A stretch of DNA of 45,971 nt from Myxococcales bacterium (GTDB taxonomy: Bacteria; Myxococcota; Kuafuiibacteriia; Kuafuiibacteriales; Kuafuiibacteriaceae), in the NCBI GenBank assembly GCA_019634385.1, contig JAHQVK010000106.1, forward strand, positions 1-45,971. The letters are read 5' to 3'. Both the position numbers and the translations under genes were made by a program. Shown here piece by piece: positions 1-8,183 of the stretch; position 1 is the stretch's first letter, and the number at the start of each line of letters is the position of its first letter. The notes beneath the pieces are model-generated. The model was not told where the DNA came from and searched no databases. It saw only the letters and a program-made list of their open reading frames with translations.

Positions 1-16
1 GACTGAGGAGAGACTT

Positions 17-184
17 CTAGCAGGCCATCGGAAAAGTGAGTTAGGCGCTTCGCGGGTCCTTTTTCCGTGGAACGTCCGGACCGGCTTCGCCTTTCATCGG
101 TTGTATGCGCCCACTTCATCCGGAGCGTTGCACGGAAAAGATACTTCGCGGATCACCCATCCCACTTTTCCGATGGCCTGCTAG
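17..184 (-). repeat. Family C palindromic repeat, copy 1
   Basis: The ends (17-38 and 163-184) are a perfect 22-bp inverted repeat starting CTAGCAGGCC. Read on the minus strand, the core (about 80-134) matches 27198-27265: both contain GAAGTGGGCGCATAC, then CAACCGATGA, then AGGCGAAGCCGGTCCG. The palindromic ends of the two copies have unrelated sequences, so pairing is kept while sequence is not. It could be a mobile palindromic element or a structured RNA. No protein-coding capacity is seen. Confidence 0.8.
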
Positions 185-447
185 TGGTCAGGGCGTTTCA
201 CGGAAATACCGGCCGATAGATGCGTGCAGGTCTAGATCAACAGGCTGTTAGGGGCTTTCACGTCGGATATGGTTTCTTACTCGTCCCTGATTGGTCTACA
301 CGTCCCGTGACCAACGGTCCCCCGCTCTTATCGGAAGCTACTCAGTCAGCCAGCTATGGCTAGTCTTTCTCCGAGTCTGAATCTTTAGTTAAACCAGATA
401 CCGGACAAAGGTGTTGGACTTAGTGCGACTGCTTTCTGCTGCGATGT
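185..447. other. Non-coding stretch, nothing recognised
   Basis: This lies between the family C repeat and the 3' end of the dioxygenase gene. I see no tRNA, no known RNA core motif, no convincing ORF and no U-tract terminator. Confidence 0.5.
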
Positions 448-1218
448 TCAGAACAGCTGACGTCGAATGCCTCGCCCGGCGCCGGGATACTTACGTCGGT
501 TGACGAGGTGCCGAGCGTAACCATTGATGAGAACCCGACGGGGATATGGGCTTTGGTTGGGTTCACTTCCATGAATAAGGAATGGTCCAAAGAATATAAT
601 ACTACCCGGTTCAGCAAGTACGGAGTGTGTGCCTAGTTGGTCAACTATGGCTTGCAGGTGAGTATGACGTTGCTGACCCACTAAAGGACCCGCTCGGTGA
701 GAACCAGGGACCACTAACAGAGGGCCATTGTCAGAGCTCATGGGATCAAGGGTAAGTACTGACTGGACATAGCCCCCATCGAGGCTTCTATCTCTCCACA
801 ACGCGGTTCCCCAACGTCGGTTCCACGCATCTTGATGTAATGGAAAATGCACTTGATCTCCCGGTTGTTTGAAGTGGGCTTGATTTATCAGCTGATCACA
901 CCATGCGCCGTTGAGGATTTCTAGCGCAGGTTGAAGCACACGAGGATCGAGTGCTGGTTGGAGCAGTGCTGGTTCAGTAGCACCACACCATACAACTCGC
1001 TCAATGGCGGAGTTGGGGCCGGTCCCTATTTGTCGAAGTATGAAGTTTGAACCATTGAACGTTGCTGAGCGTTGCAGATGTTGCGCTTGTATCTCAAGTT
1101 GGTCAAAGGCCTTCTGCAGAGGCACGAGCTCAGCGGCGCTCCATTGCTCACGGATAACAACAAAACCGTCATGTAAGAAATCGCGGCAGGCGGCTGAACT
1201 CCATCGATCGTGGTACAT
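448..1218 (-). CDS. PhyH-type Fe(II)/2-oxoglutarate dioxygenase
   Basis: This 256-residue protein belongs by motif to the phytanoyl-CoA dioxygenase (PhyH) family, cytosolic iron enzymes that hydroxylate carbon substrates using O2 and 2-oxoglutarate. The metal triad is visible: H128 and D130 in the stretch FPLHQDAW, and distal H216 in FLIHGSEPN. An arginine pair at 227-228 sits where the family binds the 2-oxoglutarate carboxylate. GPLLVVPGSHRAG (165-177) is the typical PhyH loop before the distal histidine. Length is normal for the family. The substrate cannot be read from sequence, since PhyH members act on lipids, quorum signals and secondary metabolites. It is divergent to msrA. The start has no clear ribosome binding site, so a few residues of error are possible. 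Confidence 0.85.
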   Translation of the reverse strand: MYHDRWSSAACRDFLHDGFVVIREQWSAAELVPLQKAFDQLEIQAQHLQRSATFNGSNFILRQIGTGPNSAIERVVWCGATEPALLQPALDPRVLQPALEILNGAWCDQLINQAHFKQPGDQVHFPLHQDAWNRRWGTALWRDRSLDGGYVQSVLTLDPMSSDNGPLLVVPGSHRAGPLVGQQRHTHLQAIVDQLGTHSVLAEPGSIIFFGPFLIHGSEPNQSPYPRRVLINGYARHLVNRRKYPGAGRGIRRQLF

Positions 1219-1307
1219 GACGCTTGCTGGGGGGCGAAATAACCCCGAAAGTTCGCAACTAGCACTTTGTGGTAGTCCTAGGCCAACCGACAGCGGATGA
1301 ATGTTCT

Positions 1308-1940
1308 ATGTTTTCTTTCGACCCGCGTAAGCTGCGTATACCATCGCCACAAGAAGCACTTCCTGGTCGATCAGAGCCAATTGTTCCTTCTGAAGTGCAC
1401 CATGTCCTCCATCGACCAATGCTACCTCCTTTTCCTACGTCGAGCGAGCGGGCGCTGTTTGGTCTGGGATGTTTTTGGGGAGCCGAAAAAGCATTCTGGT
1501 CTTTACCGGGAGTGTACACCACGGCAGTTGGTTATGCGGGCGGGTGTACGCCTAACCCAACGTATGAGGAGGTGTGTTCTGGTCAGACTGGTCACAACGA
1601 GGTCGTAATGGTGGTATATGTCGTGGAGTCTGTATCCTATGGTGATCTACTGAAACTATTTTGGGAGTCACATGATCCTACTCAAGGAATGCGCCAGGGT
1701 CATGATCGAGGCACACAATATCGATCGGGAATCTATGCATATACAGAAGCTCAAAAAGATGCTGCGGAGTCTTCGAGGACGGTGTACCAAGAGAAATTAT
1801 CCAATGAAGGCTATGCAACCATAACTACCGAGATCGTTCCCGCTTCCGACTTTTACTATGCTGAAGAATACCATCAGCAGTATCTATCTAAAAATCCTGG
1901 CGGCTACTGTGGTCTAGGAGGGACTGGAGTCCGTTTTTAG
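1308..1940 (+). CDS. msrA: Peptide methionine sulfoxide reductase A
   Basis: MsrA reduces the S epimer of methionine sulfoxide in proteins, repairing oxidative damage in the cytoplasm with thioredoxin as reductant. From this start the protein has 210 residues. The N-terminus [20 protein letters not shown] resembles the E. coli N-terminal extension, which is why this ATG was preferred over an upstream GTG at 1269. The catalytic cysteine is C55 in [13 protein letters not shown]. The family signature [19 protein letters not shown] and a resolving cysteine, C201 in GGYCGLGG, are present. The second C-terminal cysteine of E. coli MsrA (in GVC) is replaced, since the protein ends GVRF. The enzyme therefore probably uses a two-cysteine cycle. 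The stop codon TAG is also the first three bases of a family A repeat. Confidence 0.96.
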   Translation: MFSFDPRKLRIPSPQEALPGRSEPIVPSEVHHVLHRPMLPPFPTSSERALFGLGCFWGAEKAFWSLPGVYTTAVGYAGGCTPNPTYEEVCSGQTGHNEVVMVVYVVESVSYGDLLKLFWESHDPTQGMRQGHDRGTQYRSGIYAYTEAQKDAAESSRTVYQEKLSNEGYATITTEIVPASDFYYAEEYHQQYLSKNPGGYCGLGGTGVRF

Positions 1941-2123
1941 GGCGTGTCTTTACCCTCCGGCTGGGTAGATGACCGTATCTCGCGTTTGTGAATGGTCGGC
2001 CCGGAGGGCAAGGTACGGGGATGTACCGGACCGAGGGGCCCGAAAAGGGTGGCGAAGCCACCGACGCCTCACACCGGTGGGAAACAAGTCAGAACGCGGT
2101 CCGGAGTTTGAAGACACGCCCTA
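1938..2123 (+). repeat. Family A structured repeat, copy 1
   Basis: This 186-nt element is bounded by a perfect 13-bp inverted repeat, TAGGGCGTGTCTT and AAGACACGCCCTA, followed inward by a second paired block CTCCGG/CCGGAG. Internal blocks shared with the copies at 17953-18136 and 38802-38974 include GTGGGAAACAAGTCAGAACG, hairpin GGTAC/GTACC, CCC-GAAAA-GGG and GGTGGC-GAA-GCCACC. The leading TAG is the msrA stop codon. It is either a small non-autonomous mobile element with TA flanks or a 3'-UTR RNA element. Confidence 0.9.
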
Positions 2124-2194
2124 GTCTTAGATATGGGGGACAGACTCATGTTCATGTAGATGGTAATGTGTGACAAAATCTTGCTCTGGGGCAC

Positions 2195-2866
2195 CTATAT
2201 AGAAATACTTTTTCGCAAGCGGTTGCGTTGGAGATCAAATAGGAAGCCGTACACCAGATCTTGTTCCCGTTCGGAGATTCGGGTGAACATAACGCCACAT
2301 CGGCCTTGTCCGGTGTCATCGCTGGCGCTCCATCGCACCTTGCCTCGGGCTTGAATACGATTGTTTGGCAGCTCGAGTTCCAAGCGAACTTCTTGGTCAA
2401 CATGGGGTGCCGGACCAGTGCATTGCAAGCAAACCCCGTCACCTCCGATATCCTGGGTTGCGCCGGATTGAGCGGCTAGATCAACGGTTTCGTGACCTAT
2501 TTCCGCTGGCGGGAAGAGGTTTCCTACCACTGCTAGATGCACAGGCACCTCTACAGCCTCCCTGAACGTTTTTCGACGCTGGACCGCGAATGTCCTCTTA
2601 GGCTTCGAGACGCGTACTGTTCCAGTGTCTAGGTTAAAACCAAGAACTTCTACTGGATCTGCCACGTGCCAACTTCCGTCACGCCAGAAGGATACTCGCA
2701 CGCCCCCGTCGAGGTGATGCGGTTCTAGTCCAACCAGCGGCTCCCTCAGTCGAATGTGCATGCCGGCTCTATCAAACCCGACCACCTCCGCCGAGATCGT
2801 GGTGTCCATGGGTAAGAGAGAAATGCGGACTCGTTGATGAGCTTCGAAAAGCGTCGCCTGGCCCAT
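2195..2866 (-). CDS. PilZ domain protein, YcgR-like layout
   Basis: This 223-residue protein has an N-terminal beta-rich region (about 1-95) resembling the YcgR N-domain, followed by a PilZ domain. The c-di-GMP motif RxxxR is visible as RRKTFR just before EAVEVPVHL. The second motif, usually D/NxSxxG, appears as DIGGDG, with glycine in place of serine. PilZ domains bind cyclic di-GMP and change motility, adhesion or secretion, so this is probably a cytoplasmic effector, but the partner is unknown. It lies 36 bases downstream of a second PilZ gene on the same strand with the same layout, so the two probably form an operon derived from a duplication. Whether the glycine substitution still permits ligand binding is not decidable here. 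Confidence 0.8.
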   Translation of the reverse strand: MGQATLFEAHQRVRISLLPMDTTISAEVVGFDRAGMHIRLREPLVGLEPHHLDGGVRVSFWRDGSWHVADPVEVLGFNLDTGTVRVSKPKRTFAVQRRKTFREAVEVPVHLAVVGNLFPPAEIGHETVDLAAQSGATQDIGGDGVCLQCTGPAPHVDQEVRLELELPNNRIQARGKVRWSASDDTGQGRCGVMFTRISEREQDLVYGFLFDLQRNRLRKSISI

Positions 2867-2902
2867 ATCCTCCCCATCGGCCGGAATCCCCCGGCTTGAA
2901 TA

Positions 2903-3571
2903 CTAATGGGCCTGTTTTTGCCTCTGTAGGCCATAGATGAACTGGTACAGGTGGTCGTGTCCGGCTCGGTCAACCTCAACGAAAGCCAAGCCAACGTGGC
3001 GAATACCGTCTTTGTTGGCGACCCAGGCGACTCGTGCCGAGGCAAGTACCCGTTTTTCTAGGACCATGAGTTCGATGCGTACGTTTTCCCCGGCAGCAAA
3101 GTTCAATTTTTCCGAAGTGGTAAAACTCAAACCTCCACCCCCAAGATCGAAGGTGCATCCAGCGAAACTTTGCTTTCCGCAATAGGACATGATCCTGATT
3201 GCTAACCCAACATGGTCCCTACGACATGAACGTCTGACAACTGCTCGAAGCTCAATTGGGCCACAAACGAGTACCTCTAGGCGGTTTGGTCTAAACTCAA
3301 CCACGGGAATATCCGTAGTTGTCATGTGCGTGTTATTGTCCACATAGAGGTCAATATCGAGCCCGTCTTCGAAGTGTTCTTGCCTCAGGCCTACCACTCC
3401 CGAATGAATCCGCAGTAGAGGGTGTTCACCGGTCCCTAGCACTTCAGCACCTAAAACACGGCCAACCGAGCGAAGCCGAAGAGAAACGGAATCGCGCATC
3501 TGTAGAGCTTTCGGCAACGTCACCCCGTGGAGTATCTTCGTCTGCAGCCGGTGGGAGTCGAGCCTGGTCAA
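2903..3571 (-). CDS. PilZ domain protein, paralogue of the next gene
   Basis: This 222-residue protein has the same two-part layout as the adjacent PilZ protein. The RxxxR motif is read in VVRRSCRRD and the second motif as DLGGGG, again with glycine where serine is usual. The C-terminal part (VASARVAWVANKDG...HVGLAFVEV) is a typical PilZ barrel strand pattern. The start shown is TTG at 3571; ATG near 3500 (MRDSVSLRLR) is a credible shorter alternative, removing about 24 residues. The first gene of a two-gene unit, it is divergent to the GNAT-like gene at 3599. It probably acts as a cyclic di-GMP sensor in the cytoplasm, by family only. Confidence 0.75.
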   Translation of the reverse strand: MTRLDSHRLQTKILHGVTLPKALQMRDSVSLRLRSVGRVLGAEVLGTGEHPLLRIHSGVVGLRQEHFEDGLDIDLYVDNNTHMTTTDIPVVEFRPNRLEVLVCGPIELRAVVRRSCRRDHVGLAIRIMSYCGKQSFAGCTFDLGGGGLSFTTSEKLNFAAGENVRIELMVLEKRVLASARVAWVANKDGIRHVGLAFVEVDRAGHDHLYQFIYGLQRQKQAH

Positions 3572-3598
3572 TGGCCGTTTTGCGCGTTCCGATCCATA

Positions 3599-4180
3599 AT
3601 GATGCGGTGGGCACTACAAAGGCGAGATGTGCTTCTTGCACCAGCCTCACCCCGAGACAAAGAGTGGGTGAGGGCATCACTTGCTCTTCCTGAGATAGCG
3701 CAGGCTTTTGGCTACTCCCTCTTATCAGTTCCCCCGTCTGTGAGTGATCATGACTGGGTTGGAGTTCTTTACCGCGGAGTCGATCGCAGTAGGGTCGGGT
3801 TTGTCATTGTCTTTCCTCCGGTAGTTAGTTTTCCGGTGTGGGAAGTTGCTTGTGCTATCCCCGAACGGAAGCACAGAGACGGATTCACGGCTATCGGAGG
3901 CGCGGATGCGGTGACTACCTATTTTCTCGATATGAAGAAGGAACCAGCCCTTGGCTTCCGAATTAGGGTAAAGGGGAGAGCAGCGCAAGCCCTTGTTCGT
4001 CGCCTTGGTTACCGATCCGTCGCAAGAATGCGCTCCGCGTGGGGCGAGGAATTCGATTTTTATAGGATTGACCATCAAATCTGGTCTGCGAGGAAGTCAC
4101 GACTGGGGCCTACGGGAATTTTTCAAGTCATCGACGAGGACCATGTTCCGGCCGAGGTTCGTGTTTTATCTTGTCATTGA
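3599..4180 (+). CDS. Probable GNAT-type N-acetyltransferase
   Basis: This 193-residue reading frame starts at one of two consecutive ATG codons (3599 or 3602). The order of elements fits the GNAT fold. A beta strand (RVGFVIVFPP) is followed by an acyl-CoA-type loop and helix at IPERKHRDGFTAIGGADAVT, where the family usually has a pattern like R-x-G-x-A. A late motif, ALVRRLGYRSVARM, resembles the N-x-A-S-x-x-V-x-x-x-L-G-F segment of GNAT enzymes that modify peptides or small amines. The match is moderate and the catalytic residues are not obvious. The gene overlaps no neighbour once the internal start is used. The acceptor is unknown, and an unrelated fold is possible. Confidence 0.55.
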   Translation: MMRWALQRRDVLLAPASPRDKEWVRASLALPEIAQAFGYSLLSVPPSVSDHDWVGVLYRGVDRSRVGFVIVFPPVVSFPVWEVACAIPERKHRDGFTAIGGADAVTTYFLDMKKEPALGFRIRVKGRAAQALVRRLGYRSVARMRSAWGEEFDFYRIDHQIWSARKSRLGPTGIFQVIDEDHVPAEVRVLSCH

Positions 4181-4247
4181 CCGTGGTGCAAGTGATTGAG
4201 AACGGCTCTATTCGCTAAACCTATAAACAACCGTATACTCGGTAGGT

Positions 4248-5195
4248 ATGGCGAAGGTTCTTGAGTACAACGCTACCATGGTGCGTCGAGACACAGTTTC
4301 GGATGGTCTGGCAGTATTCAATATTAAACTCGATTCTGAACTCCCGGTAAAAGACCATGGAAAGCGCTTTACACCCGGTCAGTATATGACCCTTGGTCTC
4401 AATCGAACAGAGGATGGTCCTGGTGACAATCGTCCGATCTCTGTGGTCCGCCCGGTCTCAATAGCGTCGGCACCGGAAGATCAGGTGTTGCAGTTTTACA
4501 TTCGTTATGTGGGTTATCCTAATTCCGATCTTCCGTTTACGCATCTTTTGTACTCTATTGGCGACGGCGCTCGCATGTACGTGAAACCCAACCCAACGGG
4601 ACGGTTTACTGAAGAACATACTTGTGGAGAGCGTGCGGGCAAAGCATTGATCATGCTTGCTGCCGGGACCGGATTGGCGCCGTTCATGTCTATTGTGCGC
4701 AGCAAGGTACGCCAGGATCCTAAGGCTCGGTTGGACGATTATGTGATGATTCACGGAGTTAGTAATCCAACATATCTTGGATACAAGGATGAGCTTGATT
4801 ACCTGGCTGCTAATCATGGTTTAAGGTATTTACCGACTATTAGTCGTCCCAAAGAAGCCAAAGGTTGGAAAGGGATGGTTGGTCGGGCGGAAGCGACACT
4901 TCAGCCGGACCGCATCAAAGAAACCGAAGAGCGAACAGGTATAGAGATAAACCCTGATACGTCAATCGTTACTATATGTGGTCTAACGGGTACAATCTCA
5001 CAGGCATTGATCGGGCTCGCAGAGCGTGGTTTTGTCCCTCAAAACGCTAAGATTCGTAGTGCCTTGGGTATCCCTAAAGAAGTGGAAGCCAGTATCTATT
5101 ACGAGCAGTACGATTCTGAACCGGTTATTGATCTGAAGAACCAAAAACTATTAGACTCAATGAAAAAACAGATTTTCAGCGCGTTGGGCCTCTAG
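4248..5195 (+). CDS. Ferredoxin-NADP+ reductase-type flavoprotein
   Basis: This 315-residue cytosolic flavoprotein would transfer electrons between NADP(H) and a small carrier such as ferredoxin or flavodoxin. The FAD-binding motif RPVSIAS is at 68-74, following a beta-barrel domain with FTPGQYMTLGL. The nicotinamide-binding motif AAGTGLAPFMSIVRS starts at residue 138. A late motif, VTICGLTGTI (about 240), corresponds to the CG segment near the hydride transfer site. It is longer than bacterial Fpr proteins (about 250-260 residues), with an extra C-terminal tail after the usual aromatic position (IYYEQYDSEP...). The start ATG has AGG only a few bases upstream, so translation initiation may be weak or leaderless. 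The physiological partner is not apparent from the neighbours. Confidence 0.85.
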   Translation: MAKVLEYNATMVRRDTVSDGLAVFNIKLDSELPVKDHGKRFTPGQYMTLGLNRTEDGPGDNRPISVVRPVSIASAPEDQVLQFYIRYVGYPNSDLPFTHLLYSIGDGARMYVKPNPTGRFTEEHTCGERAGKALIMLAAGTGLAPFMSIVRSKVRQDPKARLDDYVMIHGVSNPTYLGYKDELDYLAANHGLRYLPTISRPKEAKGWKGMVGRAEATLQPDRIKETEERTGIEINPDTSIVTICGLTGTISQALIGLAERGFVPQNAKIRSALGIPKEVEASIYYEQYDSEPVIDLKNQKLLDSMKKQIFSALGL

Positions 5196-5304
5196 GGTTC
5201 TGAAGGCTTTGTTGCCTAAAGTAGTTGGATTTGTTGCCATCTCTGGCGCGTGAGTCGTTTAACGTTCGAAGATATCGAGCGTGATATTTTTCGGAGTCGC
5301 TGCT

Positions 5305-6792
5305 GTGTCACCAACTGATACGTCATTATCCTCTAGCAATGCGATTGATGAGAAGCTTCAACGTATGCGGGAAAGTCTCGCACGGCGTAAACAAGTTCTC
5401 GCTGAGCGCAAGTCAGAGGGGAGTGTGGAAGAGGCATCACCTAAGACTCGCGATGTGCCATCGCGGGCAAAGCCTGACCACTCAGAGATTGCCACTGAGG
5501 TTTCTACTGCAGGGCGCTCTGCAGCTCGATCCTCGGCATCATCGAAGAGTTCGGAGTTAGCCTCTAAGCCTCCCCCCAACGGATCTGCTCGTGCTGGTTC
5601 GGGCGGGGTTGTTTCGAGCTCGAAGGCTATCTCGTCTTCGCTAGAATTGAGGTCTGCAACGGCATCTGCGGCCCCACCAAAGAAGCTTAAACCAGCGGGA
5701 GACAGCTCTGCGACTCCACAAACTTCCCACAAGACTTCACAAACTTCCCACAAGAAAGCTGTTCCGGTTCCTGCTAAGAAAATCGCAGCAGCGGCTTCTT
5801 CATCACCAGGTACAAAATTGAAAGCGCGCTCAGCAGAACAGGTAAAGCATGACCTTGGTGCCGCTCTTCGGGCGTGGAAATCGCAGACCTCAGAAATGCT
5901 CGGACGAGAGCATGAGCAGAAGAAGATTGCCGATAAACTCAGACATGGGTTGAGGTCTGCGCATTCGGCGTGGAAGTCTCAAACCAATGAGCTCCTGTGG
6001 AAGCGCGAAGAAGCTGAACATCGAGCCCGGAAATCTGCTCACTGGTTGAGTGCTGCTCAGCGGGCCTGGAAGTCGCAGGTCGCTGAGTTGTTGGCCCGAA
6101 AAGAGGATGCTGAGGCGAATGCCTCGAAGCAAGCTCATTGGTTGAGGGCTGCGCAACGAGCTTGGAAGTCTCAGGTTGCCGAGCTACTAGATAAACGCGC
6201 GGAAGCCGAAGCCCAAGCCAAGAAGTACCAAAACTGGTTGCAGGCTGCGCAACGAGCTTGGAAGTCGCAGGTGGCGGAGCTTCTTCGGAGGCTTGAGGAG
6301 TCTAAAGCGGTTGAAGCTGAGCTACGTACTCAGCTTTCTGGCCAACCGGCTGCTTCAGCTTCTGCCAGTAGAGCAAAGTCTGTGGTCACTAATCCATACA
6401 TGGATGAGGAGCGTCATATCCAGGAGCTTGAGAATATCCATCAAGCGTATATGCGGCAGCACGACGAGCTGGTATTGACTCACGAAGCGGAGCGGGTGGC
6501 ACAACAAGTGGAGCTCCAGCAAACAGTGGCTCAACTGAATGAGTCTAAACAACTCATAGCCCAACTTACTGCGCGCATGCAGAAGTTAGCGGCCCCACGA
6601 GCAGCTGCTCGCGATCTTTGTAACATAGGACCGCCGGCAACTGAGAACCAGCGACATGTTTCACCGTCTAACCGCCGATTGGTGCATGCCGTAAGCGAAA
6701 ATAAACGTTTGCTTGTCCAACGTCAGCAGGCGTCCCAGTCGGAGGCCGTAGATCATATACCAACGGTGGTGGATACACTGCCTGAGGAATGA
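5305..6792 (+). CDS. Repeat protein, five 32-residue WKSQ units
   Basis: No family was recognised. From GTG at 5305 (GGAG eight bases upstream) the product has 495 residues; a GTG at 5281 would add eight. The N-terminal third is rich in Ser, Ala, Lys and Pro and probably disordered, with a short duplicated TSHKTSQTSHKK. Residues about 185-330 contain five tandem copies of a 32-residue unit with core AAQRAWKSQVAELL. The Trp of WKSQ falls at 191, 223, 255, 287 and 319, an exact period of 32. The units are helical and charged, suggesting a long rod. A coiled coil with Gln and Glu repeats follows, up to about residue 430. No signal peptide or membrane segment is seen. The role may be structural or scaffolding; this is inference. 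A family B repeat begins one base after the stop codon. Confidence 0.8.
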   Translation: MSPTDTSLSSSNAIDEKLQRMRESLARRKQVLAERKSEGSVEEASPKTRDVPSRAKPDHSEIATEVSTAGRSAARSSASSKSSELASKPPPNGSARAGSGGVVSSSKAISSSLELRSATASAAPPKKLKPAGDSSATPQTSHKTSQTSHKKAVPVPAKKIAAAASSSPGTKLKARSAEQVKHDLGAALRAWKSQTSEMLGREHEQKKIADKLRHGLRSAHSAWKSQTNELLWKREEAEHRARKSAHWLSAAQRAWKSQVAELLARKEDAEANASKQAHWLRAAQRAWKSQVAELLDKRAEAEAQAKKYQNWLQAAQRAWKSQVAELLRRLEESKAVEAELRTQLSGQPAASASASRAKSVVTNPYMDEERHIQELENIHQAYMRQHDELVLTHEAERVAQQVELQQTVAQLNESKQLIAQLTARMQKLAAPRAAARDLCNIGPPATENQRHVSPSNRRLVHAVSENKRLLVQRQQASQSEAVDHIPTVVDTLPEE

Positions 6793-6793
6793 T

Positions 6794-6907
6794 ACGGCAA
6801 AGACCACTTTGAATTGATTCTGTAAGGAATCAACAAGTGGTCGCGCAGCGGGGCATAGCCCGGCGTAGAAGCAGGAACGTGGGTTCAACCCAAGTAGTTT
6901 CTGCCAT
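6794..6907 (+). repeat. Family B structured repeat, copy 1
   Basis: This 114-nt element is closed by ACGGCA/TGCCAT. It contains three arms: a long hairpin GACCACTT...AAGTGGTC (with ATTGATT/AATCAA inside), a GC-rich hairpin around GGGGCATAGCCC, and a hairpin whose loop is GTTCAAC. In the copy at 30722 the closing stem reads ACAGCA/TGCTGT, so one base pair has changed on both sides. It begins immediately after the stop codon of the repeat-protein gene. Confidence 0.85.
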
Positions 6908-7024
6908 ACTTACTCCTTGCGACAGTATAATATAGTGGGCATGAACTTCTCTATGGGGGAAGATAGAGTGTCCCCTTAGCTCTTCTTACTATTACTGCTA
7001 AGAAACATGGTGGGTTTGGAATCT

Positions 7025-7375
7025 CTACTTGGTGTAAGTGGCGCTGACTTTTGTTGTTATGCCTCCACGTACCCAAAAATGTCCGATGACAGTCATGCAT
7101 CTAGGCTCGGTGGCTGAGGTGAGATCATCTAAGATGCGGTTGGTGACCGCCTCATGAAAAGCTCCTTCATTCCTGTACGACCACAGATATAACTTCAAAG
7201 ACTTGAGTTCGACGCATCTTTGGTCGGGAATGTATTCAATTTCTATACGGGCAAAGTCTGGTTGCCCGGTCTTGGGACATAAGCAGGTAAACTCTGGACA
7301 GTCGAAGTGGATTTCGTAATCTCGCTCGGGGTTCGGATTTGGAAAGGTCTCAAGTATTTTTGCGGGTGAAGTCAT
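7025..7375 (-). CDS. queF: NADPH-dependent 7-cyano-7-deazaguanine reductase
   Basis: QueF reduces preQ0 to preQ1 with NADPH in the cytoplasm, a step in making the queuosine base of certain tRNAs. At 116 residues it is the short single-domain (type I) form, slightly shorter than B. subtilis QueF. The signature [14 protein letters not shown] contains the nucleophilic cysteine (C33, forming the thioimide) and the proton-donating aspartate (D40). The substrate-binding stretch [20 protein letters not shown] carries the conserved Glu and His. No preQ1 riboswitch is seen in the short space (7376-7430) separating it from divergent trmH. No other queuosine gene lies in the window. The call is firm. 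Confidence 0.95.
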   Translation of the reverse strand: MTSPAKILETFPNPNPERDYEIHFDCPEFTCLCPKTGQPDFARIEIEYIPDQRCVELKSLKLYLWSYRNEGAFHEAVTNRILDDLTSATEPRCMTVIGHFWVRGGITTKVSATYTK

Positions 7376-7430
7376 TGCGATACTCTACCTGATTCCTTTG
7401 ATTTTGCTTCCGTGGCATGACGCCGTCCTT

Positions 7431-8150
7431 ATGCGTGTAGAGCAAGTTGAAGTCGCCCGGCGGGTGATGGCGGCTCTAAAACCCTATGTTTCGACCGAGC
7501 GTCAGGCCCGGATCCGGGAAGTACTGGCGGCTCGCACACGCGATGTGACGGTGGTCTTGGAAGACCTTGCGAATACCCATAATGGTGCAGCGGTGTTGCG
7601 CACAGCTGATGCTATGGGGCTTATGGAAGTACATTTAGTCCCGAAGAAGGGTGCGCGTTTTCGTGTGTCACCTAAGGTGGCAAAGGGTGCCTTTAAGTGG
7701 TTGGATACCATTCTACATCCCTCCATAGAGGCATCTGTAAAGGCTCTTCGGGGTCGTGGCTTTCAGATTTGGGTTTCCTCGGTAACTGCTGACGCACGTC
7801 CGGTTCACGAGGTTCCGGTGGATGTTCCATTGGCCCTTCTGTTTGGGAACGAACATGAGGGTGTTTCTCAGAATGCTTGTGCACTAGCAGATGGACGCTT
7901 TCATGTGCCGATGTACGGATTCGTGGAAAGCCTTAATGTGTCCGTGGCTGCTGCGTTGACGCTTGCTGAAGTTCTTCGGAGCAAAAGAGCACGCCATGTG
8001 TTGAGTCCACTCGGTGAAGAAGAGCGGATTGTGGCGGAGGCGGTTTGGTATGCTCGTTCGGTTCGAGCTGCGCCAGAACTCTTAGGGCATTTAGGTATTC
8101 ATGTGCCTTCCGAATGGATTCGGCAGCCCATACTAGAGAGCGAACGATAG
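7431..8150 (+). CDS. trmH: tRNA 2'-O-ribose methyltransferase, TrmH-like
   Basis: This is a SpoU/SPOUT-superfamily methyltransferase, most like TrmH, which methylates the ribose of G18 in the tRNA D-loop using S-adenosylmethionine. All three trefoil-knot motifs are present: NTHNGAAVLRTADAMG (motif 1, with the catalytic Arg), LLFGNEHEGVS (motif 2) and GFVESLNVSVAAALTL (motif 3). The N-terminal helix QARIREVLAARTRDVTVVLED matches the TrmH layout rather than the longer RlmB L30-like extension. The chosen ATG gives 239 residues; a TTG at 7398 and an ATG at 7464 are alternatives. The C-terminal helical tail of about 50 residues is typical of TrmH. It is divergent to queF, another tRNA modification gene. 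Confidence 0.87.
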   Translation: MRVEQVEVARRVMAALKPYVSTERQARIREVLAARTRDVTVVLEDLANTHNGAAVLRTADAMGLMEVHLVPKKGARFRVSPKVAKGAFKWLDTILHPSIEASVKALRGRGFQIWVSSVTADARPVHEVPVDVPLALLFGNEHEGVSQNACALADGRFHVPMYGFVESLNVSVAAALTLAEVLRSKRARHVLSPLGEEERIVAEAVWYARSVRAAPELLGHLGIHVPSEWIRQPILESER

Positions 8151-8183
8151 ATCTCAAAGTATGCGGTAATATGAGGCCGGCTC

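Noticed and set aside
6794..6907. Family B as an integron attC site
   Set aside because: The required GTTRRRY/RYYYAAC core sites are absent and there is no integrase or cassette array.
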